Below the pieces are notes generated by a model that was not told where the DNA came from, searched no databases, and saw only the letters and a list, made by a program, of their open reading frames with translations. A stretch of 64,000 bases of DNA from Pilatotrama ljubarskyi (taxonomy: Eukaryota; Basidiomycota; Agaricomycetes; Polyporales; Polyporaceae): assembly GCA_022385805.1 (NCBI GenBank), contig MU277728.1, positions 62,001 to 126,000 on the forward strand, in the 5' to 3' direction. The translations under genes and the position numbers were made by a program. Every line of letters begins with the position of its first letter. Position 1 is the stretch's first letter. Shown here piece by piece: positions 1 through 11,603 of this stretch.

Positions 1-3000
1 AGACGTGGGAGCAGAAGATGCAGCGCACCCAGGAAATCCAGCAGGAGCGCGAGAAGGCGCTCGAGGAACTCGGTATTACGGTCGAAAAGAACAACGTGGG
101 CGTGCATACACCCAAGAAGATGCCCCACTTGGTCAACTTGGTGCGTCCTCCGATGGTGCTCGTCTTGCTTCAAGCTCATTCTGACCTGCGATCTGTGCAT
201 AGAACGAAGGTCTGTGCTCAAAGGAATGTCGCTCGTCTAGGCGGAGCTCATCTGAAGCTCGCAGATCCTCTCATGAGCGAGTGTCTCATCTACCAGCTCA
301 AACCTGGCCGTACGGATGTCGGCCGCCTAGACAGCGACAAGCCCGCTACCATCAAGCTCAGCGGAGAGAGTATCAATGAGGAACACTGTTACTTCGAGAA
401 TAACGATGGCAAAGTCACTCTGCATGCCATGCCCGATGCTGTGACTGTACGTCCCTTCTAATTACACTCAACGACTTTCGACTCAAGCCCATGCTACAGT
501 TCTTGAACGGCCGTCAAATTACCCCCGGTCAGGTATGCCCCGCGAACATGGATCTCGGAGCTTCCCCGCAGACCTAATCACATCTGTGCGTTGCAGGCAT
601 ACAAGCTGCGATCCGGCTTCCGTATTATTTTGGGTGAGTGCCTTCTTTTCTCCGTCAGGTCGTACAGGTGAGTCGAACGTCACTCCAGGTGAGCACCACG
701 TCTTCCGCTTCAACAATCCGGAGGAAGTGCGGAAGCTGCGTGATCGTGCCCGGGCGAAGTCCAACATGAGCATCAGCGTCACGGCGGCCGATCTCGCGGC
801 TGGTGAACTGGCAGAGGCGACACGGCCGAGCTCACCGACTGAGTCGAGCGTCGAGGTCGGCGACGTCGACTGGACGTTCGCCAAACGTGAGGCTGCTTTG
901 GCGCGGCTTGGCTTGGATCCTACGCTGGACAACCTTCCTGACGAGGACCTGAACAAGCTCTTCGAGAAGATCACCAAGGTCAAGACTATGCGGGACCACA
1001 ACGCAAAGCGCCCGGAAAGCAGCCTAAGCCATGCGGACGACATTTGGAGCGAGTCCGGCCGACCACTCTCGAGCGATGCTCTGACTGACGACACGAGCGT
1101 GGACGCGATGACGAGCCACGACAGTCCCGAGCTTGGCGACTCTCTGAAGGATGTACAGCACCAGCTCGAGTCTCAGCGCGCTGAGTTCGAGACGCGTCTT
1201 CAGGCTATCGCGGAGTCGTCCGAGGCCGAGGACTTGAAGGCGGAGAAGGAGCAGATGGAACATCAACTTAAGATGGTGCAGATGCACATGAAGCGCTTAT
1301 ATGATGCAAGAGCGCGCGGCGAGGATTTAGAGGATGTTCCATTCGAGCCTGTCATCTATACTGGCAAGCAGCTCCGCCTAATCCGCAAGGTTCTGGACAA
1401 GTGGCGCGCTCATCGATCCTTCTCTATGGCCGAGGTTGTCCTGTCCAATGCGGTATTAATTAAGGAGGCCAATGTCATTAGGTACGTGCTCTTCAACCTT
1501 GGACGCATGTGCGGCACTGACAGTGCGGCCTGTAGTAAGGAGCTCGGGAAGGACGTGCTGTACAACTTCACCGTCGCGGCCGGCGGTACGTTGGCTGCGC
1601 CAGCGTCCGCTATTGATTCCATTGCTGGCCTGGATCAGTTCGGCGACGTTGCAGATCCTGTTCTCGCATCCGCAACCCAGCCCTCCGTGGCCGTCAAGGT
1701 ACTGGACAGACGGCACAAAGCCATATACGTCTGGTCCCTCGATCGTCTACAGCAGCAACTCCAGCGGATGCGCAACCTCACCGCCTTCATCGACCGTCCA
1801 TCTTACTCTCAACACTTCTCCTCGGAGGAGCCATTCTACGACAATCCTCCCCCAGATTACTCCTTCATCGGCAACGCTCTCATCTCTCTGGCGCCTCTTT
1901 CCAGGAGACTTTCTTCCTCGTCGACTGTGCCTATCTTCTGCAGATATACTGCTGAAGCGATCGGCTCATGTCGCGTCGAGATCAAGATCGCCAACGTCGT
2001 TCTCTCTCCTAGGCATGCCAACACGTCTACCACTTCCACTCGCGCATCATCCCCTGTACCGGGTACTGTCCCTCCGGGCAGCAAGCTCACGTTCTACCTC
2101 ATAGTAGACCAGGTGAAGGGTCTATCTCACCTGGACTTCTCCTTCGTCCACCTACAAGTCCGGCTATCGTCATTCCTCGGCCCCTCCCTCGCTTCCGAAG
2201 AGGTGTACCCATCCACGGCTATTGACCTCGACTCTGCGTCCCTCTCCGATTTGAAGTTCCGCAGGAGCTTCTCGATGGTAGCCTCCTCGAAGGTGCTGGC
2301 ATATCTCCGACAGGGTTACGCGCCTATCGAGTTCTATGCGCGTCTCAAGCCTACCTATCTCGAGCGCATGGAAAGGTGGGATGAGATGCGCGAAGTCCGC
2401 ATTCCAACCACCATCGGCTCTTCGCTGACGAGTACGCCGCAAAGTCAGCCTTCAGCTCTGCCCCCTATGCGTCGGTCGGAGAACGATTTTGTGACCGAGC
2501 AGCAGCATGACGTGACCGCTTGGCTTCAAGTATGCGAGCTCGCCCCGGATGGGTCGTACAAGCCTGTCCCCGTCATCTCCCAAGGCTACCATGACCCCGG
2601 CTCCTTCCAGCTCCACCAAGGCCTCCAGCGCCGGATAGTCCTGACGCTATCTTCGCACTCCGGCCGCCAACTACCGTGGACGGAAGTCACTCGAATACGT
2701 CTTGGAAACATCCGACATCTCGATGCGAAGGGCATGTTGCACGAGTCCCCGTCAAAGGCGTTGGTCACCCTGCCTCTTCTGCAGGACCAGAAGATCGAGT
2801 ACAAGCCGGATGGCACTGGTAGCATCACGGCCGAGGCACTATGGGACTCGAGTGTCCACAACTCGATCTTGCTCAACCGGGTGACTGCGGCTGGCCAGCG
2901 CATCTTTTTGCAGGTGACCTGGTCCGTTGCGGTCGACACATGTGCAGAACCAGTGCAATTTACTATGGACACGGCCGTGACAATCCAGTCGCGCGACGCG

Positions 3001-4047
3001 CGCCCGCCGTCGCGCTTGACGTCGCTATTTGGTTCGACGAAGGTGTTGCCGAAGACAAGCACCCTGTTCTCAGTCCGCCTTACGCCCCCACTTACGCGCT
3101 CACCGAAGGACCTCTGGCGTCTTGATACCGCCGAGAAGTACGTCCGAGGGGAAGAGGCGCTTGGGGTTTGGCGGCCGAGGGGCGTTTCAGTGGTTGAAGA
3201 TTACACGAGATTGGTGACCATGGAGCGCCGTGCGGCAGACGTGCAGGCTATCAGGGTGATCCTTGCATCGTCTCCGAGCAGCAAGGTCAAGCAGCAGGAT
3301 TCGGAAGTGTGGGCATCAGAGGACCGTCTGAGGAAGGCCCTCGCGTTGTGGCAGAAGCGCTTTGGTCATCACGGCGAGGTACGTGCCGATCTTCAGCCGC
3401 AACGAGACGTCCGGGTACTGAACGTGCTGGTCATCTAGATCGTCATCAGCCAAGAACCGGCTGAACCTGACGTCCTCAGTGTGAATTCCGGGAAGGTTTC
3501 TGAGGCGTCATCCGCCGATTCTCTGAAGCTCAACTCGAGCACGAAGCTTATTCCGAGAAAGTGCGTCTCTCGGTTCCTAACAGGGTTCTGGGCGGCTGTA
3601 TTGACATGACCGTGTCCTTGCAGCGACGGACCGACGAAGAAGGGACACCTGTTGGTCATGACTGACGCGACCGAGAACGTCTGGGAGCGGAGATGGTTTG
3701 TCCTGAGGAGGTATGTCTATGACTCCTTCGTCATGGTGCCTCACTCAACACGGTCCATTTGTTCACAGGCCCTATCTGCACATGTATGCGCACTCTAATG
3801 AGGTCGAGGAGATCGGCATAATTAGCCTGAAGGGTGTGAACATCGAGAGCAATCCGGAGATGGAGGCTCTCCTAGGGGTACGCTTGCTCGTTTTCTCTAT
3901 AAAACAGCGCTAATGGTGTTCTTACTGCAGAAAAAGTTCACGTTCACGCTGTTCACCTCCTCGAACTCCTATGCGCTGGCTGCGCCAAGCCAGAAAGAAC
4001 TCCAAGCATGGACCACGAAGCTGGACCCGACCCGGCTTCCTTCATGA
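1..4047 (+). CDS. Kinesin-3 (KIF1/Unc-104 type) motor, C-terminal part
   Basis: This is the tail of a kinesin-3 motor that carries vesicles or endosomes along microtubules; the motor head lies outside the window to the left. The first exon holds the coiled neck ending in KKMPHLVNL, followed after an intron (about 141-257) by an FHA domain (DPLMSECLIYQLKPG, NGRQITPGQ). A coiled coil and the long kinesin-like middle region follow in a nearly continuous reading frame over about 680-3380. The last exons encode a lipid-binding PH domain (KKGHLLVMTDATENVWERRW to TFTLFTSSNSYAL) ending in LDPTRLPS and TGA at 4045-4047. Several short introns interrupt the FHA region and the PH domain. FHA plus terminal PH is the family signature. 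Seen: domains and stop. Inferred: cargo role. The 5' end is missing only because the window starts there. Confidence 0.93.
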
Positions 4048-4729
4048 CACGACACGAACCTTTACGACTCCTTTTCATCTCTGATTCATATTTACCCTTC
4101 ATATTACCCGTTTAAGCGCCTCGCTCGATTCTAATTCGTCTCGCCTCACGGTCGTTATCCCTCGTGTTGATTGCTAACGTGTACTTTGCCTGTCTTTTGC
4201 CTTTGGAGGGATCATTCGTAGCATTCTCGCTTAGGTCTCGTCGCATATGCATCTATCCGCTACCCATCTAGGCATACCACGTACATACCTCTACATAAGC
4301 TCGGCCGGCCCCATATACTTCTAGTTTGATATCCCTAGTCCTTGCATACCACATCCTGATGTGTACCCCTATATTAGTAGTCCGGGGTCGGTAGCCAACC
4401 AATGGATTCGAGGCCGGGTTCCTCCTTCGTACGTAGAGTGCGTGCGCTACAGTTGGGTGCCACGCAGTATCCGAGCGGTTACGGGCGGCGCATACAGTAT
4501 CCGCCTAGGAACAGCATCCTAGACCCAACGCCGGTCTCGAGGTCGTGGACAAACATACTGCGCGGTTATCGTTCATAGCGGGCGTGCGTGGGATAGACAA
4601 CGCAGAGGATGCCCAACGCTGCAAGGCGTCGGTGCGAAAGCGCGAAAGCATAAAGGACAGCATGATACGACGGTAGCGAGGTGTGGCGGAAACCTGTGAA
4701 CACAGACAGGAGTGGAGAGTGGACAGCGT
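4048..4729. other. Convergent 3' intergenic region, kinesin-3 / IMP3
   Basis: No coding sequence is seen here. The region separates two convergent genes and probably holds both 3' UTRs. It contains a 9-bp palindrome ATACAGTAT at 4492-4500, of the TAC-W-GTA class seen beyond other stop codons in this window, and the short phrase CAGTATCCG occurs twice nearby (about 4475 and 4496). Confidence 0.6.
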
Positions 4730-5593
4730 CTATAGGAGATCGAAATCGTCGAGCTACAAACACGGTGAGCTTCTGAGACATTTCGTGCAGCGGTGTCACC
4801 CACCTCATCATTGTAACGCATGATAGTGCGCTTGAGTTTGGACGTGTCGACCCATGTTACGAAATCCTCCATGTGTCTGCGGTGATATCAGGACAACATG
4901 TTAGAGCGCGCCGATAGAGAGAACTCACCGAGTGACGAGATATGCAGGGTCCGTGATGGTATCGGGTCCTACGCGGACATGTCCTTGTTCAATGAACTTT
5001 ACAGCCTGCGCGCGCAGCGATGAGACACGTCAGGCCTTCAGCAAGGTTCAATATATGTATTGAACTGATGATGGGACATACCGCGCTAACCGTCTCAGCC
5101 ATTTTCGACATGCACATTATGACCGCCAAGCGCCGTCGGCAGAAAGCCGCGACAGTCAGCTTGTTCTCAATATCGCTGAGCTTCGCTGTCGAGTTGAGTA
5201 CGCCCATGTCGTATAGCTTGTTCAAGAGCTGGCCCTCCATCTTCACGCGGAACGGGTCTTGTGCGGGGAGAAGGGAGAGACGGTGGGCGAAAGAGCGGAG
5301 CGAACCGCATAACTTGTTGTACCTAGATGACGTCGGGTGCGAAACAGGACGCGATAGCACGTCGTAAGCCTTGCGATAGGAGGACAGCGGAGGTTGGGCG
5401 TACTTATGGTAATCTTCCCGGTCCTGTATGTGGTACCGGCGCATTACCTTGATCTCCCGGAGGTTGGCATCTTGTTTCCACTGTTCGGGCAAGTTAACAT
5501 CCTCTCCCTCCCAAGAGGACGGAGATAGCGTACGTTCAGAAAGTCGACTTTCTTGAGCAGCTTCTGCTCGTGGTGCTTAAACTGGCGAACCAT
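4730..5593 (-). CDS. IMP3: U3 snoRNP protein IMP3 (SSU processome)
   Basis: IMP3 binds U3 snoRNA and helps pair it with pre-rRNA during 18S rRNA processing in the nucleolus. The start at 5593 gives [20 protein letters not shown], the typical IMP3 opening. Splicing then yields [20 protein letters not shown], the conserved [19 protein letters not shown] and [19 protein letters not shown], then the S4-type RNA-binding part ([20 protein letters not shown]). The last tiny coding exon adds LDDFDLL and TAG at 4730-4732, matching the acidic family terminus. Predicted length is close to the usual 180-190 residues. At least four short introns are present. It diverges from the glycosyltransferase-like gene across 287 bp, so the two probably share a promoter region. 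Confident on identity; some internal splice sites are approximate. Confidence 0.93.
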
Positions 5594-5880
5594 TCGTACA
5601 ACAATCGAGAAAGAGACTGGGTGCGAGCTCGGTGGTGGCAGGCAGAGGCAACGGAGTGGGCGTCTACCAAAAACTCTACGATCCGTAACGATCGGTTTTG
5701 GATCGGCGCGATCTTGGGCGCTAGAGAGGCGCTTCCCATGGGCGTTCCTGATATGGTGCGAACTCAAGTTTACAGCTGAACATCATGCGTCGATACTTGT
5801 GCGGCCGCTACGTGGGCATGGACCGCCTTCTTGCTGGCGTTTGATTCTGCGTCTGGCATCTCTATGTCATAATATATTTT

Positions 5881-7754
5881 ATGTCTAGCTCCCAGGGCGT
5901 CGTACCAGCCCGTCCTCTCCTTACTGTGCCTCCTCCGACTCCCGCTCAGCTCGCCATGCTTAGGCTCTCCCAACCACGTCTCGCGTCTGTCAGCCTCATT
6001 GTTGCTCTCGTCATCACGAGTCTTTGGCTTCTCTTTCATCTGATACCACTCGGAAATGGGTCTGGATTATGGGATGGAGCCAGCTCTGGCTATCCGTCTT
6101 ACCTCGACGTTCACCGACCGGCGCTGGACTCGGAAACGGTTGCCGGGCTTCCCCCACGACGCAGACGGAACGTCGCGTTCGCCACCTCTTTTGTCATGCA
6201 CGCTGATGTCTATATGTCTTTTGCAAAAAGCATTGGAGAGGCGATGGATCTGGAAGGCGGCGATGACCAGACCATTCACCTATTCGCGCCTGAATTCTCC
6301 TTTGGTTTCCAAGATATCGTCGACCAGCTAAGCCTCTGGACCCACCGTGGCGTCCGCGGACCTCACGAGCAGCTTATGGAGCATGTCAACAAAAGCTCCA
6401 ACGATGGCGGCATGGAGTTGATCGTTTTTGGCACCTGCGAGTTCGAGTAAGAATTTTGAACTTATCCTCGCAGTCTCCAGCACTTACTACCCTACTTATG
6501 TGGCCGATAGTCTGAACGTCTGGCACAACGAGCTCATAGAGGCCTGGAATGCAAGAGACGCCGACGATAAGTTTAAGATTGTGTGCGGTGTGCACAACGT
6601 CGACGACGTCAATTGGCAGCGGCACGTTCCGTACTGGGCTCGTAGGAACGCGATACGGCTCCTCCCCATTGCAGACCAGTGAGTGAGGATCTACTGTTGA
6701 TACACAGTCTACTCATATGGGTGGTTAGCGTTGCAAAGACGTTCGCGGATAGGTTCGCAATGCAGGCTGAAAGCCCCGAACCGGTACTCTATACCGCAGG
6801 ATACGACCACATACCCATCGATGTCCATGTGCCCGTCCTAGACATACCGGAGCTTCCAGTCAAGTCACTTCCTCGATATCTCGCGAAAGCAGTCATACAG
6901 GGCACATTCTCCATCGACCGCCGCAATTACCCGGGCATATTCAGGGATCTCATCGCGTCTCTTAATGGTCTGTCTCGTCTCACATGTCTAAATCATTGTC
7001 GTTCGCCAGCTAATCCCAATCCAGAGGACCCTGGAGCCTGGGGATACCACCCGCTCGAAGGTCGCAAGTCGTTTGTCCCGGATGCAAACTCAGTTGCTCC
7101 CCCGTTCCAACTTCTCCTGGTTGGATCTGGCTGGTTAGAAATCCCGGAAGAACTCGCATACGTGGTTACGATGCATACAGACCTACGCTACGATGACTTC
7201 TACAAACTCATCGCGAACTGCGACGTCGTCGTTCCTACCTTTGCAGATAACACCTGTCGGTGGTTCTGTACAAACTCCTTCGCGACATAAGGCCACTCAC
7301 CTTTCAAATTCTGTAGACCTAACTGTGCAGGCAAGTTCGACCATCGCACTCGCTACGGAGCTCAACGTAAGCCGCTTTTGGTACATAGGCGCCGCTCTCC
7401 CCCGGATGTTCACCGGTCTTCGTGTGTTAATAGGTTCCGATCCTCGTCACGAACCGTACGCGTCGCGCGTATGGCTATATCGATGATTCTCGCGCCGTCA
7501 TCACACGACCTGCCGCGATGCCCGAGGTGCAAGCCTTGAAGGCACTCCGGACTGGCGACGCGTCTGCGTTCCTATCGTCAGACCCAGCTGGCATCGGGCA
7601 GCCCATTGGGAACTTGCAACCAGTCCGGGAAGCAGTGATGCACATGGTGCGCGAGGGGTGGGTGAGGGACACGAGGGGCTGGGCCGAGTGGAAACATGGT
7701 GTGTGGATGAAGAACAGGGAGGTGGCGGAGAGAATCTTGCGCGACAGGCCGTGA
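5881..7754 (+). CDS. Type II membrane glycosyltransferase-like protein
   Basis: The protein starts MSSSQGVVPARPLL and has one membrane anchor at about residues 36-56 (VSLIVALVITSLWLLFHLI) after a short cytosolic tail, as in Golgi type II enzymes. The lumenal part looks like a GT-B-fold glycosyltransferase: RNVAFATSFVMHADVYMSF, later LLLVGSGWLEIPEEL, YDDFYKLIANCDVVVPTF and SSTIALATELNVP, which resemble the donor-binding C-terminal half. I do not recognise a specific enzyme, donor or product. Introns are short; one near 6447-6480 must be only about 34 nt (or 40 nt if the donor is at 6441) to keep frame. The last exon encodes the C-terminus (MPEVQALKALRTGDA, WKHGVWMKNREVAERILRD), ending in TGA at 7752-7754, inside a perfect palindrome. 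Confidence 0.7.
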
Positions 7755-7765
7755 TACTGTATCAC
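7751..7765. repeat. 15-bp perfect palindrome spanning a stop codon
   Basis: GTGATAC-T-GTATCAC is self-complementary around a single central base. It contains the TGA stop (7752-7754) of the preceding gene and a TGTA (UGUA in RNA) element on both strands. It may act in 3' end formation; that role is inference. Confidence 0.55.
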
Positions 7766-8961
7766 TCAGGTTTGAGTATGTTGTCCTCGCCCATACCTTT
7801 ACGACGTACCGCTGTTCCGAGGGCCAGGACAGGCAACTCAATTCAAATCATGCTTGACCGCCCTGATGATAATTCGGAGGCTGTAGCATGTGCCAATGTC
7901 GCCATATCGCTGCGCCGACCGGGTTCGCAAGTAAGAGATACTGCGAGACTCTTGGGCTGCGCTGGACGGTTCTGCGGAGGACGAGGCAAATCTAGGCTCG
8001 CCAACGCCCTGATCGCTGCCAAACTCTGCAACATTGCATCCGGCCCCGACGACGATCCTGCTTTCTGCGGCGTACGGGGATTCGTGATATGCTCACCCTG
8101 CGCCCGGAGGCGCGTCCCATGCATTGAAGGAGGGGTTCTCGGATGCATCAACTTCTCACTCAGATCAAGAGGCGCCGACGCCCGGCAAACTTGAACAGCC
8201 CCTCCCGTTCGGGACCTATATTTTGTTCAGCCCCTGCCTTGCGGATCATATGTTATTCAGCGTATACCGTTCAGGTCCTCATCCGAAACGTAGATCGTGT
8301 TCTAAAGCTGGAAAGAACTCGAAAGCGTCGGTCACCACGGCGTACAAGCTGTCGCGAGCTTGAGCGACGCGACTAGTGGCCGGGGAGAAAATCGCAGCTT
8401 CGACGTCTCGACTTTCGCCGGAGACGCAGCTTAATTGCGCACGCGGCACGGTGCTCGTCGCCGGTCGTGCTGGAAAGTCCGCAAACCCGCCCTTGCATCG
8501 TTAGCCGTCAATTGCGGCCGACGATTCATGCTCTGTCTGCCTTCCTCCTGTGATGGCCTTGCTCCCACAGGAGTGCGTTCCTGGAATCTGGTGAGAACTA
8601 TGTCTGACCCCAAACCTTCATCGAGACTTGCGTCGCCCCTCTTTTCACCCGGGACCACATATTGAGATATGTAGACAGGCTCTATGTAGACAGGGGCTTT
8701 GCGGGCGGAACAAACCTATTTTGCCTGGGCGGGGCTACGTACCTGTTCAGGATCATCTGCTTTGGTCAACACGCGTCAGCCACCATGGTTCGCATCCAGG
8801 ATTCGGAAGAACACGAAGTTGCCACCACAGAAGGTTTCTGTATCAAGAAGGCCATGCAGGCAGCTATATCTTCTCGTGTGGCGAGGGGAAATAGTGGCCT
8901 GAACTCCGTACCTCGACGTAGCTTTCTCTGTCCCTAGTCTCCTCGCTCCTGTACTATCGCG
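7766..8961. other. 1.2 kb intergenic region upstream of the desaturase
   Basis: No supported gene. Open frames here have no family features. It must contain the 3' UTR of the upstream gene and the promoter and leader of the desaturase. A 12-bp tandem direct repeat, TATGTAGACAGG, lies at 8668-8679 and 8683-8694 (15-bp period). No clear TATA box is visible near 8900. Confidence 0.5.
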
Positions 8962-10536
8962 ATGGCACCTTGGAACAGCGCCAAGTCTCTTCTGGGCCGC
9001 GTCCGTTGGTTCAATCTTGCTGTACTGACCATGACACCTGTATTATGGTTGTACGGCGCGCGCACCACGCCTCTACGCATGGAGACGCTGTTGTGGTCCA
9101 TGGCGTACTATGTCATCACTATGATAGGTACGCTGATGCCCTTGTAGAGAAATGCATCACACGTTGATATGGGTTAAATTCCTGCAGGAATTACGGCAGG
9201 TGAGCAGATACGAGAGATGCAGACGTGAAATATGGCACTCACGTTCAATCAAGGTTATCACCGCTTGTGGTCACACAGATCCTACAACGCCTCTCGGCCA
9301 CTCCAGTACCTCCTGATCGTAATGGGGGCCAGCGCAGTGCAAGGGTCAGTGTACTGGTGGGCACGCGGCCATCGGTCGCATCACCGCTACACGGACACGC
9401 CTCTAGACCCGTACAACGCCAAGCGAGGGTTGTTCTACAGCCATATTGGGTGGATGCTCGTCAAGCCATCTGTCAAGCCGGGGCATGCAGACATCAGCGA
9501 CTTGCAGAGAAACGACATCGTACAGTGGCAGCACCGCTGGTATTTCGTGATCATCGTTGTCGTGGGTTATGCGCTGCCCACCGCTGCGGCCGGGTTCGGG
9601 TGGGGAGATTGGTGGGGAGGTTTCTACTACGCCGGGATGATGCGCTTGACACTGGCACACCATGTAAGCGAAGTGTTTCCCTGTTCTCGAAGCGAAAGGT
9701 GTACTCACCGCTTGAGCCTGTTACGACGGTTGTAGTCCACCTTCTGCATAAACTCCGTCGCGCATTACTTGGGCGAGAGCCCCTTCGACGATCGAAAGAC
9801 CGCTCGCGATCATCTACTCTCCGGTACGCCCTGTCGCGACGCATTCACTGTGTTGAGGCTAAAGTCCTGCCGCAGCGTTGCTCACTATGGGAGAGGGTTA
9901 CCACAACTTCCACCATCAATTTCCCGTGGACTATCGGAATGCGGTGAAGTGGTATCAGTACGACCCTACAAAGTGGTTCATCGCGGCATGTGCCGCGCTT
10001 GGGCTAGCGTCGAATCTGCGGGTGTTTCCAGAGAACGAGATCAGCAAGGCCGAGCTGACCATGGAGATGAAGAAGATGAAGGCGGTGCAAGATCGGATTC
10101 GGTGGCCAGCGAGGACGGAGGAGCTGCCGATCGTTAGTTGGGAGACCTGTGAGCGCCTCTTACCTTCACTGCCTCCTTCCCACTCTGACTCCGCAATCTC
10201 ACCAGTCCAGACAGAGGCGGAGAAACGCGCCTTGATACTTATTTCGGGTTTCATACATGACGTTGGCGAGTTCGCCGAGAAGCATCCTGGAGGGGAGAGG
10301 CTGCTCAGGAACAAGTTGGGGAAGGACGCTACCGCCGCATTCTGCGGAGGAGCGTATGATCACTCGAATGCGGCGCACAACGTGAGGACTTTTCATCTCC
10401 TGACCGCACGGCTTGCTCACCTGTACTATAGCTGCTGGCCATGATGAGGGTCGGGATACTCCTCGGTGGTGTTGAACATGTCAGCATAGTTTCTCCGGGC
10501 GAAAGATTGCGGATTGTCGAGCGCAAGTTCGAATGA
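8962..10536 (+). CDS. OLE1: Acyl-CoA delta-9 desaturase with cytochrome b5 domain
   Basis: This ER membrane enzyme inserts the delta-9 double bond into stearoyl/palmitoyl-CoA. Spliced exons 8962-9127, 9188-9199, 9254-9663, 9736-9823, 9876-10148, 10206-10381 and 10432-10536 total 1230 nt (409 residues), with no frame break. All three iron-binding histidine boxes are present: HRLWSH, HRSHHRY and YHNFHH. Hydrophobic spans flank them. A C-terminal cytochrome b5-like domain carries the haem motif HPGGERLL, the usual fungal Ole1 fusion. The ATG at 8962 opens MAPWNSAKSLLGRVRWFN, directly before the first membrane span, so the N-terminal extension is shorter than in budding yeast (about 510 residues). 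Exon 2 is a 12-nt microexon encoding ITA just before the first histidine box. Confidence 0.95.
9188..9199 (+). other. 12-nt microexon of the desaturase gene
   Basis: GAATTACGGCAG is flanked by CTGCAG on the left and GTGAGC on the right. Included, the protein reads MIGITAGYHRLWSH, the invariant sequence before histidine box 1. Skipped, the core lacks GITA. The flanking introns are 60 and 54 nt, normal for this genome. Confidence 0.88.
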
Positions 10537-10686
10537 CGGGGTACCATAGTATTGTCTGCCACACCAGCCCAGTAGCCTGACGTACCTCTCAATGTCCCCG
10601 CCGTGTTCCTTCGTTCTCCGATTCCACCGCCGACGGTGGGTATAGATTGTCAGCATACTCTTATGGCGGGATAGTTTGTGGTATTG

Positions 10687-11603
10687 CTATGATACACCAA
10701 CCACGGTGCTAGTGCCTCCCGCCGGCGTCCCTTCATCCGATCGCCAGCGCCCCGTCGCCGACGCAGTAGTCGAGTAATAGAGCCTGTTAGCGACGTCTTC
10801 GACGACCCAGTCGAGGCCTTCTACCAGATTCTCCCCGGTGACAGCACTGCATGGGAGGATTCGCCAGTGATGCGACTTGATCGATTGCAGATCGAGGGCC
10901 TGTGCGATACACTGAGCGGTCAGGTAGGTGAAGCACGGCGCTGTGACGAACATCTCGGATCTCAGAGCTGGACATTGACCCTTGGATATCCTGCTTATTG
11001 GCGAAGATGAGGAGGGATGCGCCTGATAAACGCTACAATGAGAGATCAGCCAGATTGCTCAACCTGAAGGATGCTGGAACGTACATCTTCCAGGAGCAGA
11101 CTGTGAAGTTCTTCTTTGCAGTCTTGCATTCGCATGCGATCGCCAGAGTCCACGACCCATACAAGCGCGTCTGTCTGTTCGAAGTAGTTGCGCCAGTACG
11201 GTCGCAGGGTACGCTGGCCACCGACGTCCCCTGAAGAAGAGGAGGGGGTAAACAAACATACAGATCAAAGGAACAGCGCACGTCATTGCGTACATATATT
11301 TAGTGTGTACCTGTCGGGTTAGGCTGTCAGCACCTCCTAGTGATAAAGCTGGCTGTATGCTCACTTGCCATGTACGAAGGTCTTGATATTGAAGCCTAGT
11401 GTTGGGCTGATGCCCATGATGTCCTCGCCATTGAGCTTCTTGAGGATAGTCGTCTTTCCGGCATTGTCCAGTCCACTGAGACGCAATCAAGGAGTTCAGC
11501 ACTTGAACTGTTTTGCGCGGACAAGGCGGGGGGCCTACAGGAAGAGAATGCGCATCTCTTTCTCCTTCTGGCGATTCTTACGGATGATAGTGAGCAAACC
11601 CAT
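10687..11603 (-). CDS. ARL2: ADP-ribosylation factor-like GTPase ARL2
   Basis: ARL2 (yeast Cin4) is a small GTPase that works with tubulin cofactors in tubulin folding and microtubule formation. The start at 11603 gives [20 protein letters not shown], with the conserved Gly2. G motifs follow in order: GLDNAGKTT (P-loop), [11 protein letters not shown] (switch I), [18 protein letters not shown] (switch II) and FANKQD (base recognition). [20 protein letters not shown] is a typical ARL2 C-terminal stretch. The tail after [11 protein letters not shown] is about 20 residues longer than usual and ends VVGVS before TAG at 10687-10689. Exons identified are 11539-11603, 11365-11475, a 17-nt microexon at 11294-11310, and further exons from 11230 downwards. 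The gene is convergent with the desaturase, only 150 bp away. Confidence 0.95.
11294..11310 (-). other. 17-nt microexon of ARL2
   Basis: On the minus strand GTACACACTAAATATAT is preceded by ACAG and followed by GTACGC. It joins HGK to YTLNIW and then DVGGQ, restoring switch II. Without it the G3 motif is lost and the frame shifts. Confidence 0.85.

Noticed and set aside
7658..8194. Cysteine-containing plus-strand frame after the glycosyltransferase-like gene
   Set aside because: It overlaps the end of the real gene in another frame and begins with GTG-type context; the spaced cysteines do not fit a known finger or secreted-peptide pattern.
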